Shown: positions 1-6,317 of the stretch, piece after piece
How the letters are laid out: every line of letters starts with the position of its first letter
Position numbering within the stretch: the first letter of the stretch is position 1
Source of the DNA: Treponema sp.
GTDB lineage: Bacteria; Spirochaetota; Spirochaetia; Treponematales; Rectinemataceae
Assembly (NCBI GenBank): GCA_017849315.1
Contig: JAFIHQ010000153.1
Span: forward strand, 1-22,763
Length of the DNA: 22,763 nucleotides
Direction: 5' to 3'
Position numbers and translations under genes: made by a program
The notes under the pieces: model-generated
What the model was told of the DNA's origin: nothing
Seen by the model: only the letters and a program-made list of their open reading frames with translations
Database searches by the model: none

Positions 1-168
1 CAAAAATGAGAAAATCCTGAAAATCGTTGGGGCTTTGAGTCCGGTGGTGATCACAACTTCAGACTGAGATATGCCTCGTACACCAGCATCGTGGATGAGG
101 CGAAGCACAATCTTTTCGTTTTGCTGGCGAATGTCGCTAGCCCGTAGGGGTCCAATGTCGAGAGCCAT
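1..168 (-). CDS. ROK-family transcriptional regulator, N-terminal part (cut by window edge)
   Basis: An open frame of 56 codons runs from an ATG at 168 off the left edge of the window. The translation begins MALDIGPLRASDIRQ and continues with an R-x-x-N-x-x-x-V-L-x-L-I pattern and then a helix-turn-helix whose turn and recognition helix read like SQSEVVITTGLKAPTIFRI. This is the usual N-terminal winged-helix domain of ROK (NagC/XylR/Mlc-type) sugar-responsive repressors, which carry a sugar-kinase-like domain behind it; that domain lies outside the window. An in-frame TGA lies just upstream of the ATG, so the start cannot move far. I see no clear Shine-Dalgarno sequence. The effector sugar cannot be told. 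It would be read leftwards, away from the tandem repeat at 291-406. Confidence 0.72.
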   Translation of the reverse strand, partial: MALDIGPLRASDIRQQNEKIVLRLIHDAGVRGISQSEVVITTGLKAPTIFRIFSFL

Positions 169-461
169 TGATGTCAGAATATCGCATCTTGCGTCATAAG
201 GAAAGCCAAAAATGACAGGGAACAAGAAAAGGCAAGAAGTCTTTGTTTCTTTTTTGTAGCCCAATAAATTAGTCTTATCGGGCAATAACCCAGTCGCGCA
301 ATCGCACAGTCGCGCAATCGGCCAGTCGCGCAATCGGCCAGTCGCGCAATCGGCCAGTCGCGCAATCGGCCAGTCGCGCAATCGGCCAGTCGCGCAATCG
401 GCCAGTTTTGTCGGTCAATAGCCCCGGACACCGCCTTAGTTGCTCGCCGAGCAGCAGTATC
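169..461. other. Non-coding gap between ROK regulator and ferredoxin gene
   Basis: This 293-base stretch holds a 16-bp tandem array (291-406) and, at 441-453, a small perfect inverted repeat (TGCTCG-C-CGAGCA) 9 to 21 bases past the ferredoxin stop. The short open frames here are made by the repeat itself, whose 16-base period forces a frame change each copy, so I do not regard them as genes. The hairpin has no U-tract and is at best a weak terminator. Confidence 0.6.
291..406. repeat. 16-bp tandem repeat array, about 7.25 copies
   Basis: The unit is CAGTCGCGCAATCGGC. The copy at 291-306 ends in GCA instead of GGC; the six copies from 307 to 402 are identical to one another; a partial unit (CAGT) follows at 403-406. 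There are no spacers, so it is not a CRISPR array. The identity of the copies suggests recent slippage or homogenisation. The period is not a multiple of three, which argues against a coding role. Confidence 0.95.
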
Positions 462-728
462 TCACACCGCTGGGGCGGACTCGAGTATAGAGGCAATGGC
501 TGCGTCAACAGCTTCTATGGTGGCCTGTTCCACAATTATATTATTTACGCGCACGAAGGGGGCTTTGGTTTGTTTACCTTTTGCGCATTGGCCAAGACAC
601 GGAACGCCCTCGTATTCCATTGCTGGGCCATATTTTGCTTTAAGGTTTTTAAGATGCTTGAGGATGTCTTGGCCACCAAAAAGATAGCACGCAGTTCCCA
701 AGCACACTGTTACTTTGACTTTCTTCAT
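462..728 (-). CDS. NuoE-like thioredoxin-fold [2Fe-2S] ferredoxin
   Basis: An 88-residue protein starting MKKVKVTVCLGTACYLFGG. It has the four-cysteine pattern of the NuoE/24-kDa family: C-x4-C near the N-terminus (CLGTAC) and C-x3-C further on (CLGQC). These ligate one [2Fe-2S] cluster in the thioredoxin-like fold. Family members work as electron-transfer subunits of complex I, formate dehydrogenases or electron-bifurcating [FeFe]-hydrogenases. Here it is only the ferredoxin domain and stands alone, with no partner flavoprotein in the window, so its redox partner is unknown. The ATG at 728 is chosen because GAGGAG (734-739 on the complementary strand) sits about eight bases upstream. An in-frame ATG at 821 lies inside the promoter and is unlikely. 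A strong promoter lies at 830-860. Confidence 0.82.
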   Translation of the reverse strand: MKKVKVTVCLGTACYLFGGQDILKHLKNLKAKYGPAMEYEGVPCLGQCAKGKQTKAPFVRVNNIIVEQATIEAVDAAIASILESAPAV

Positions 729-829
729 TCGAGGGCTCCTCAAACATGAGTGCGTATGTCCAAAAGCAACGCGTTTTACACTAACCACACTGTTGAATTT
801 ATCAAAGCGTTGCAATTTCAAGATACAAT

Positions 830-860
830 ATTATAAATATTTTTTTATCTAATTTGTCAA
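830..860 (-). promoter_or_regulatory. Sigma-70 promoter of the ferredoxin gene
   Basis: On the minus strand a perfect TTGACA (855-860) is followed after an AT-rich spacer by TTTATAAT. Reading the -10 as TTTATA (832-837) gives a 17-base spacer; reading it as TATAAT (830-835) gives 19. It lies about 100 bases before the ferredoxin ATG, leaving a leader of roughly 95 bases with no structure that I recognise. Confidence 0.75.
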
Positions 861-930
861 GTGGGATGGGCACAGTTTTATTTAGAACACAGTCGTTTTA
901 GCCTAGTTTGGAACTTAAGCCAGAATTCTG

Positions 931-2271
931 CTAGCGGTCCAGCGAATCGGAAGTGCGCAATAGCCAATACGGCCCGGGCTGGCAGGGCTGGCCGGACTTT
1001 AGCCGCACCTGCATGAACCAGGGCTTGCCGTGGCGGATCTGGTCGGGTGATGCGCCGTCGGTGTCGAAGAATCGTACTTCGCTCCGGTCTAGGCGAATGG
1101 CTTGGGATTCAGGGCCGATCAGCTCTAAGGGGCGCGAGGTGTCGGAGAGGGAGATGGTATTTTTTATGTCCACGTAAACGGGATTGGACCAGGGCTTGCC
1201 GCCAGCACCGACGGCGCCGAAGCGCAAGGCAAGCTCGTCGAATTTAACTGGCAACCCTTCGCTGTCGATAAGATCATTTGGTGGCTCTTCCACGCTCCCT
1301 ACAAAGAGGTGGCTCTGCCTATATGCCTTTGTGGCAGAAAGATCCATGCCTGTGCGGCCAAAATAGAAGCCGGTGTCGTATTCGCGGTGGCTCACCGCGG
1401 ACAGATCCTCACGATAGGGGTTGCCGATGCCCGGATGGTCGATAGCGTAGCGATAGGCACGCGTCACGAGTGCGACATAATACAGGCTTTTCATGCGCCC
1501 TTCAATTTTGACACTGTCCACGCCAGCCGCTTTGAGTTCATCGATATGGTCGATCATGCAAAGGTCGCGCGAGGACATGACGAGTGTATACCCGCCATGC
1601 GTCGTAGAACCGGTTTCTATTGGCAGGAGCTGCCCAGGTCGCTTTTCTTCCTCCAGATAGACTTTATAATGCCATCGGCAGGACTGCGTGCAATCCCCAA
1701 CGTTTGCAGACCTGCCAGCAAGCCACGAAGAAAGAAAGCACCGTCCTGAGTAAGCCATGCACATTGCGCCGTGCACAAATGCTTCGATTTCGAGCTCGGG
1801 CACGTGGTCTTTTATGGAACGGATCTCATCCAGCGAAAGTTCCCGTGCAGGCACAATGCGCCCAAAACCCATATCGTGATAGATTTTTGCGGATCGCCAG
1901 TTTGTGTTATTGGCCTGTGTACTCAAATGATACTCACGATCAGGAAAATGAGCGCGCAAAAGCTCATACGCCCCAAGATCGCTTACGATAAAGCCATCGA
2001 AAGGATATTCGGCAATGCGGGGAATTGCCTCCTCGAGTGCCGATAAATCATCATTATGAAAAAAGATATTGATGGTACAATACAGTTTGCGTCCAGCAAA
2101 TTCGCGCTTTATTGCACCGATTCTATCAGGGGCGAGGGGGTCTTCGTCATCGATATTCTCGGCCTGGGCCCTGAGGCTGAAAAGTGGCAATCCAATGTAT
2201 GCGGCATCGGCCCCAAAACGGTAGCCGTAGCGCAGCTTGTCGGCGCTTCCCGCCGGCGACAGCAATTCCAT
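931..2271 (-). CDS. trhP: U32 peptidase-family protein, tRNA uridine-34 hydroxylation (TrhP/YegQ type)
   Basis: A 446-residue protein opening MELLSPAGSADKLRYG, the (L/S)-A/S-P-A-G start of the U32 family. Diagnostic stretches are HLSTQANNTNWRS (about 115-127), PARELSLDEI (141-150) and FVHGAMCMAYSGRCFLS (165-181), followed by GDCTQSCRW (192-200). The four cysteines C171, C178, C194 and C198 match the conserved set in TrhP. Despite the family name, E. coli TrhP (YegQ) is needed to make 5-hydroxyuridine at position 34 of tRNA, using prephenate-derived chemistry; a protease role is not established. The length agrees with TrhP (about 450), whereas RlhA (YdcP) is longer. The start has no visible Shine-Dalgarno sequence and lies about 17 bases past a terminator-like hairpin (2291-2333). 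Assignment to TrhP rather than another U32 subgroup rests on motif memory only. Confidence 0.85.
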   Translation of the reverse strand: MELLSPAGSADKLRYGYRFGADAAYIGLPLFSLRAQAENIDDEDPLAPDRIGAIKREFAGRKLYCTINIFFHNDDLSALEEAIPRIAEYPFDGFIVSDLGAYELLRAHFPDREYHLSTQANNTNWRSAKIYHDMGFGRIVPARELSLDEIRSIKDHVPELEIEAFVHGAMCMAYSGRCFLSSWLAGRSANVGDCTQSCRWHYKVYLEEEKRPGQLLPIETGSTTHGGYTLVMSSRDLCMIDHIDELKAAGVDSVKIEGRMKSLYYVALVTRAYRYAIDHPGIGNPYREDLSAVSHREYDTGFYFGRTGMDLSATKAYRQSHLFVGSVEEPPNDLIDSEGLPVKFDELALRFGAVGAGGKPWSNPVYVDIKNTISLSDTSRPLELIGPESQAIRLDRSEVRFFDTDGASPDQIRHGKPWFMQVRLKSGQPCQPGPYWLLRTSDSLDR

Positions 2272-2287
2272 GGGGTGTATTATTCAA

Positions 2288-2333
2288 CAGAAAACAGGCC
2301 TGTGTCCATATTTCGTGGAGCACAGACCTGTTT
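2288..2333 (-). terminator. Stem-loop with short U-tract, before trhP
   Basis: On the minus-strand RNA the arms AAACAGG and CCTGUUU (2327-2333 and 2292-2298) continue through a U-G wobble into CUGUG/CACAG, then a one-base bulge and three more pairs, with a 9-base loop, and a UUUUC tail. On the plus strand the wobble becomes a C-A mismatch, so the minus orientation is favoured. It can end transcripts of the secreted-protein gene upstream (stop at 2411), but it also stands directly before the trhP start and could act as an attenuator. Confidence 0.6.
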
Positions 2334-2410
2334 AAGAATACGCAGCACCTTGCAACAAGCTCTCGTGCAGGGTTCTGGCGTAAGGCTAGGCCTTATGCAA
2401 AGGCAAAGCC

Positions 2411-2998
2411 CTAGTTCCGCCCTTTCCCGGATCTCTGCTTGCCACCTCTTCCATTCATGCCACCAGCACCGTTGCGACTTCCGGTACCATCGCGGTTGGG
2501 AATGCCATCACCAGCGCAGTCGTTGTCGCAGACCCCGTCGCCATTGCTATCTTTATATGCATTCCGATAGCCCCTGGTATTTGTGGTGCGCGGGCCAGTT
2601 GTATTCGTATTGAGCGAAAGCTGCGCCTTGAGCTGGTGGAATTCATTGGAACCAGGTTTTATGCCCCTCATGTCGGCCAAAACACCCCAACCTCGACCAT
2701 CGACTGTCTGAGCATCTGCAAGAGCCTGCTCCATCGTGAGGGTTGGTGAAAGCGTTTTGAGTTCGAGTGCAAGCCAAATCTCGCTCGGCTCATAGCCTTG
2801 TTCCACCAAGACAGTGAGCGAGGCAACGTCTACGTTGTATTTTTCGCTCAACCGCGTAAAGAGCCCCAGATGGTCGTATTCTGTAGTTTCGGCGACGGAA
2901 ACCGTCGGATCGCTTGTCTGCGCAAATACTTGCGGAACTGACGCAGATACCAGGAGCGCTACAGAAAACAACACCAGAATCTTTCTGCCTTTTTTCAT
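2411..2998 (-). CDS. Secreted protein with EF-hand-like segment and Gly/Arg/Asn-rich tail
   Basis: A 195-residue protein of no family I can name firmly. Residues 1-26 are a signal peptide (MKKGRK, then a hydrophobic run, then SVPQVFA ahead of Q27). Residues 40-128 are helical and contain GWG-x-L-x-x-x-R-G-I-x-P-G-S (103-117), a pattern I have seen in small secreted bacterial proteins. D150-SNGDGVCDND-C161 is a calcium-loop-like DxNxDG segment with two cysteines, as in EF-hand or thrombospondin type 3 repeats. The last 25 residues are Gly/Arg/Lys/Asn-rich. The ATG at 2998 has GGAGG six bases upstream; a longer in-frame reading to 3307 would run through the divergent sigma gene and is rejected. 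The gene is divergent from the ECF sigma gene, and its tail resembles that of the secreted protein at 4568-5434, so it may belong to the same regulon. Confidence 0.75.
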   Translation of the reverse strand: MKKGRKILVLFSVALLVSASVPQVFAQTSDPTVSVAETTEYDHLGLFTRLSEKYNVDVASLTVLVEQGYEPSEIWLALELKTLSPTLTMEQALADAQTVDGRGWGVLADMRGIKPGSNEFHQLKAQLSLNTNTTGPRTTNTRGYRNAYKDSNGDGVCDNDCAGDGIPNRDGTGSRNGAGGMNGRGGKQRSGKGRN

Positions 2999-3062
2999 CT
3001 TTGACCTCCAAAAGTTTTCCTTTTCAGGATATGTGCCCTTGGATACTCCAGCTTGCGAACTT

Positions 3063-3095
3063 TGGTTGCAGAAAAACAGTCTGGTTGCAGAAAAA
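3063..3095. repeat. Direct repeat pair in the divergent promoter region
   Basis: TGGTTGCAGAAAAA occurs at 3063-3076 and again at 3082-3095, a 19-base step, close to two helical turns. It lies in the 232-base gap between the secreted-protein gene (start 2998) and the ECF sigma gene (start 3231). The position suits a regulator-binding pair, but no regulator is identified. Confidence 0.55.
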
Positions 3096-3165
3096 AAGTT
3101 TTTCGGGTGCTTTATCTCCCCGTGTTCGTCGGGCAGGTCAGCCGGGGGCAAAGATGGCAATATTG

Positions 3166-3184
3166 TGCTGACATGATGCTGACA
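3166..3184. repeat. Short direct repeat upstream of the sigma promoter
   Basis: TGCTGACA is repeated at 3166-3173 and 3177-3184, with an 11-base step (one helical turn), ten bases before the -35 of the sigma-factor promoter. It is a possible operator or activator site; nothing in the sequence says what would bind. Confidence 0.4.
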
Positions 3185-3193
3185 CAAGGAAAC

Positions 3194-3223
3194 TTGGCTT
3201 CTCGGATTGGAAAATGCTATACT
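3194..3223 (+). promoter_or_regulatory. Extended -10 promoter of the ECF sigma gene
   Basis: TTGGCT (3194-3199), an 18-base spacer and TATACT (3218-3223) preceded by TGC. Transcription would begin near 3230-3231, exactly at the best ATG, predicting a leaderless mRNA. A GGAAAC at 3188-3193 looks like the -35 half of an ECF-type promoter, which would fit autoregulation, but I see no matching ECF -10. Confidence 0.55.
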
Positions 3224-3230
3224 CTTAGTA

Positions 3231-3878
3231 ATGCGCGAGGACCGGAAGGCGGACATAGAACCAGGATTCGAAGAAGTTATCATTAGGCGAATCGAGGAAG
3301 GCGACACAGATGCATTCAGGCAGATTGTTCGAGTCTATGGCCCAAGAATGATATCGTACTGCCGTTCCCGGCTGCATTCTGACGAGGAAGCGCAGGATGT
3401 GGCTCAAGAAATCTTCATTCGCGCATTCAAGTCTTTGTCGACATTCAGGAAGGGCGAAAGATTTTCAGCCTGGCTTTTTGCTATAGCGGCAAATCGACTC
3501 CGATCCCATTTCCGGTCGTTCGAATCCCGAAGAAAGACCTTAGAAGCTGTTGGCAACGAAATTGCGGTCGGTCTTGCTGCGGATCCCGCTGCCGAGGCTG
3601 AAAGGTCGCTCCAGTTTGAGGCGCTCTATCGCGCCATTGCCAAGCTTCCTGGCCAGATGCGCCAACCTGTCGAGCTTTACTATTTTGGAGAATTGTCGAT
3701 TATTGAGACCGCTGAGGCCTTGGGTCTTAGCGAAGAAGCGGTCAAATCGAGACTCTTTCGGGCACGCAAGATTCTGCGGAGTGAGCTTGATGGACGTGAG
3801 CTTGAAGGACGTGGATTGGAGCAAACTGATCTCGCGGGGCTGGAAGAAAGAAAACACAGCAACCAAGAGAAGACTTAA
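3231..3878 (+). CDS. RpoE-like ECF RNA polymerase sigma factor
   Basis: A 215-residue sigma-70 family member of the extracytoplasmic-function group. Region 2 spans about 25-95 (GDTDAFRQIVRVYGPRM, then DEEAQDVAQEIFIRAF and the -10-binding FSAWLFAIAANRLRSHFR). Region 4 spans about 130-183 (AIAKLPGQMRQPVELYYF, then the helix-turn-helix ETAEALGLSEEAVKSRLFRAR). The last 30 residues are an acidic/basic extension; its DNA (3781-3821) is a 15-bp tandem repeat, two copies plus a partial one, coding DGREL-EGRGL. The ATG at 3231 fits the family's N-terminus but has no Shine-Dalgarno sequence and coincides with the predicted transcription start. A TTG at 3207 in frame lies within the promoter and is less likely. 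Twelve bases separate it from the anti-sigma gene, so the two form an operon. Confidence 0.9.
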   Translation: MREDRKADIEPGFEEVIIRRIEEGDTDAFRQIVRVYGPRMISYCRSRLHSDEEAQDVAQEIFIRAFKSLSTFRKGERFSAWLFAIAANRLRSHFRSFESRRKTLEAVGNEIAVGLAADPAAEAERSLQFEALYRAIAKLPGQMRQPVELYYFGELSIIETAEALGLSEEAVKSRLFRARKILRSELDGRELEGRGLEQTDLAGLEERKHSNQEKT

Positions 3879-3890
3879 GAGGTATCCACA

Positions 3891-4526
3891 ATGATGACTT
3901 GCAAAGAAACAAATTTGGTTCTCGACGCCTGGGAGCACGGTGAGGCCGATCCCTCTCATCTGAACGCTTTTCTTTTACACTGCGAGGAATGTCCCGATTG
4001 TGCCCATCGCTTTGCTGCACTCATTCCGCTCATAAGAAGAGACCTAGAGTCAGCTATGCCTCATGTGCTGGTTTCGGCCAACGTGGACAAGGGCTTTGAA
4101 GATGCGGTGATGAGGGGGATCGGCTTAAAGGATACCGGGCGCAAACCCGAACAATTGCCTAAAAACCGGAAACGGATACCACTATGGGCTATGGCAGCGG
4201 CGGCGGTTTTGATCTTGTCAATAGGTGTGGGTATTGGAATGTATGTGGAACAGAGTTCGGAGATGACAACGGTTCACTTTGTTCTTGACGCACCGGATGC
4301 TCAATCAGTTCGACTGGCAGGGGATTTTAACTCCTGGGATGCTTCGAACTATGAACTAAAGAAGGCTTCAGAAAATGGTCCTTGGGAAATTACCGTTCGA
4401 CTAACACGAGGGCAGGTTTATGCCTATAATTTTGTGATTGATGATAAGCAGTGGATTGCTGATCCTTTGGCAATGGCTCAGATTGATGATGGTTTTGGCG
4501 GGACGTCCAGCCTGCTGCGGCTCTGA
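3891..4526 (+). CDS. Membrane anti-sigma factor with external CBM48/AMPK-type glycogen-binding domain
   Basis: A 211-residue protein with three parts. The cytoplasmic part carries H30-x3-C34-x2-C37, the zinc-binding motif of ZAS-type anti-sigma domains. A single membrane helix covers about 97-119. The outer part (127-211) reads as a CBM48/AMPK-beta carbohydrate-binding module: SVRLAGDFNSWD (139-150), GPWEITVRL, VYAYNFVIDDKQWIADP (176-192). W149 and W188 align with the two sugar-stacking tryptophans of AMPK beta. ZAS domains hold an ECF sigma factor inactive until an outside signal triggers release; the sigma gene is directly upstream. I infer that the outer domain senses an alpha-glucan or related polymer, or has been recruited for protein contacts. 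AAGAGG lies eight bases before the ATG. A hairpin (4515-4533) overlaps the stop. Confidence 0.85.
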   Translation: MMTCKETNLVLDAWEHGEADPSHLNAFLLHCEECPDCAHRFAALIPLIRRDLESAMPHVLVSANVDKGFEDAVMRGIGLKDTGRKPEQLPKNRKRIPLWAMAAAAVLILSIGVGIGMYVEQSSEMTTVHFVLDAPDAQSVRLAGDFNSWDASNYELKKASENGPWEITVRLTRGQVYAYNFVIDDKQWIADPLAMAQIDDGFGGTSSLLRL

Positions 4527-4533
4527 GCCGCAG
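4515..4533 (+). promoter_or_regulatory. Perfect inverted repeat over the anti-sigma stop codon
   Basis: CTGCGGCTC and GAGCCGCAG flank a single T, making an arm of nine GC-rich pairs that in RNA would close as seven pairs with a five-base loop. The TGA stop (4524-4526) is inside it. No U-tract follows, so it is not a standard terminator; it may stabilise the upstream message or reduce read-through into the next gene. Confidence 0.45.
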
Positions 4534-4567
4534 ATTATGTGGCGATGCGTGCATTGTGAGAGAGGCT

Positions 4568-5434
4568 ATGAGAAAAGCAGAGAGTTATGGAGAAGGTAGT
4601 ATACAGAAAAAGAAGACAGGTCCGATGCCATGCACGGATCGTATGGGGTGCATTTCTCATGATACACTCAAATTGGTTTCTATCTTATCGTTCTGCTTAT
4701 TTGTCCTTATGCCCATATTCTCTTTTGCCCAAAGTCTCCAACAGTGGTTTTCCTCTGCCAATGCGTACAGGTATATTTCCATTCGACCCGCAGTTGAAGA
4801 TTTGGCAAAATCAGTCAACTCGATCGGACTGGACGAAAAACTACTCGTTGTACGGCTTGAAGAAGGCGCGCAAAAGCAGATTCAGCCCGATGCCTTGCTC
4901 AGGGCGCTTCAAACCGATGTCGGTTCCATGTTGACCTTTGCAAAGGCTTTGCAAACACGCGGGCTTTTCCCCCGAGACCCCAAAAAGGCCAACTCAATGA
5001 CCCAGCAAGCTGTCTTGCTCTTTCGAACCGGTATAGTTGAGAAAGAGTTGGACGCAGCCCTGGATGCTTCGACAAAAAAGCTTGGGAAGACAGATCCTGC
5101 GGTTGGCAGGGCTCTGTCGGGGCTTTCTGTAGTGGCAATCGCCAAGAAGGAATATGAACTAGAGGGAGATGACGCCATTTTGCTGGTCGAGGCTCTTATA
5201 TCAAGCGGGTGGCCTAACTCCAGTTTTGTGTATGTACTGGACGAGCTTTCAGCCTCGAAAAAAAGCGGAATACTGACGAAAGAAGAGATTGTCAAGCACG
5301 TGCTCGAGTATGTCAGAACTGCAAAGCCTGCATCTGAAAGAATACCTGGCAGCGGGGTCGGTGGTGGCAACAGCAATGGCCCTCAGAGTGGCAAATCGAA
5401 TAATGGCGGAAAAGGGAATGGCAAAGGGAAGTAG
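4568..5434 (+). CDS. Secreted helical protein with Gly/Asn/Lys-rich C-terminal tail
   Basis: I do not recognise the family. From the ATG at 4568 it has 288 residues; a hydrophobic run (about 35-51, LVSILSFCLFVLMPIF) ending SFA-QS is a signal peptide. Because this leaves a long hydrophilic leader, the true start could be the ATG at 4625 or 4643, the latter giving an ordinary 29-residue signal; a GTG at 4556 is also in frame. GAGAGG lies only two bases before 4568, so the start is uncertain. The mature part is helical, with two cysteine-free helical bundles and no recognised catalytic motif. The last 28 residues are almost only G, N, S and K, like the tail of the secreted protein at 2411-2998. 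It follows the anti-sigma gene by 41 bases and is probably co-transcribed, so it may be the effector of that sigma system. Confidence 0.7.
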   Translation: MRKAESYGEGSIQKKKTGPMPCTDRMGCISHDTLKLVSILSFCLFVLMPIFSFAQSLQQWFSSANAYRYISIRPAVEDLAKSVNSIGLDEKLLVVRLEEGAQKQIQPDALLRALQTDVGSMLTFAKALQTRGLFPRDPKKANSMTQQAVLLFRTGIVEKELDAALDASTKKLGKTDPAVGRALSGLSVVAIAKKEYELEGDDAILLVEALISSGWPNSSFVYVLDELSASKKSGILTKEEIVKHVLEYVRTAKPASERIPGSGVGGGNSNGPQSGKSNNGGKGNGKGK

Positions 5435-5441
5435 TAAAACC

Positions 5442-5457
5442 TCGAACATCCGTTCGA
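5442..5457. terminator. Weak stem-loop between convergent genes
   Basis: TCGAAC and GTTCGA flank ATCC a few bases past the stop of the plus-strand secreted-protein gene. No good U-tract follows in either direction, so it is only a candidate terminator for the two converging genes. The 100-base gap (5435-5534) holds nothing else that I recognise. Confidence 0.3.
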
Positions 5458-5534
5458 TTCTGCAGCGGGAATAGTGTAGCAAGAAAAGCAATATCTATGT
5501 CCTTGGCTAGCCACCGAGGGGCAGGGCAAAAGCG

Positions 5535-6137
5535 CTAGTTCGTTTTATAGCTAAGTTCAGGGAAGGCCGAAAGCCAAAGCGACACCATCTCACGCATCTG
5601 GGCATCTCGCGTTTTTGGATCTCTGAACCAAAGCTGAACCGCATCTACATAGTTGCCCTCTTCTTCAATCACCCAAGGCAAGAAGGCCTCGTGAAAATCC
5701 GTAGTAGTGCGTTTGATCGAGAACTTGTCGCCGTTGATAACCGCCGGCTCGTCGGTCGCTATGAGTCCGAAGGTACAGTGATCCATCTGTATTAATTTGC
5801 TGCCATTGGATGCGACCTTAGTGACCAGCGTTGGGTTTTTGCCTACTCGTATGATGAGATATGCGTGTTTGGGCAGGTTGTCCCTTTTACGGTCGAACCG
5901 ATAGAAGTACACTCCGTTTGTCGTCTGTTTCAAATCGACGAATGTGTAATCGTTGAGCATGATGGGCGCAAGGTTGTTGCCAAAATCTCGAGTATTTTCA
6001 AGGAGCGGCTTAATAAGCGCAATTCTTGCCTGCTCTTGTGGTATCCTCTCTACTGGAACCTGGATATTTTTCGTGCTGACACAAGACGCAAGGAGCATGG
6101 CGACGACCGCCATGGCAAAGAGGATTCTCCGCTTCAT
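5535..6137 (-). CDS. Predicted lipoprotein of unknown function
   Basis: A 200-residue protein with a basic N-terminus (MKRRILFAM), a short hydrophobic stretch and the lipobox L16-A-S-C19, so it should be lipid-modified on C19 by Lgt and cleaved by signal peptidase II. The mature part has no motif that I know; it is mixed alpha/beta in style, with two cysteines including C19, and rich in charged and aromatic residues (DNYT, VYFYRFDRKRD). The start at 6137 is secure: AGGAGG lies six bases before the ATG. It converges on the secreted-protein gene at 4568-5434 and is divergent from the vitamin-transporter operon. A 10-bp palindrome (CGGTTAACCG, 6153-6162) lies close upstream of its ribosome-binding site and could be an operator. 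A link to the sigma/anti-sigma system is possible from position only. Confidence 0.75.
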   Translation of the reverse strand: MKRRILFAMAVVAMLLASCVSTKNIQVPVERIPQEQARIALIKPLLENTRDFGNNLAPIMLNDYTFVDLKQTTNGVYFYRFDRKRDNLPKHAYLIIRVGKNPTLVTKVASNGSKLIQMDHCTFGLIATDEPAVINGDKFSIKRTTTDFHEAFLPWVIEEEGNYVDAVQLWFRDPKTRDAQMREMVSLWLSAFPELSYKTN

Positions 6138-6317
6138 AGAAAACCTCCTATACGGTTAACCGGTCATTCTATCTGTCATAACTACTTGCCAATATATGCC
6201 GATACACCTGTACGAAAAATGACTAAATAACAAGAACTAACCAAAACGCTAACCTATGGTTCGGCAGGTGTCAAGGCTTTGTTGCGTTGCAGCGAAGCGT
6301 CGAATGAGCCCTTAGCC

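Noticed and set aside
291..406. Repeat array as a possible CRISPR
   Set aside because: The units are 16 bases and directly abutting, with no spacers and no cas genes nearby.
174..508. Open frames across the 16-bp repeats (RLADCATGRLRDWPIA-type peptides)
   Set aside because: They are products of the repeat being read in shifting frames, with no start signal and no conserved domain.
729..821. N-terminal extension of the ferredoxin to 821
   Set aside because: The upstream ATG lies next to the promoter, has no Shine-Dalgarno sequence and adds residues not found in the family.
2999..3307. N-terminal extension of the secreted protein to 3307
   Set aside because: It would run through the divergent promoter and the sigma gene; the ATG at 2998 has GGAGG and a signal peptide.
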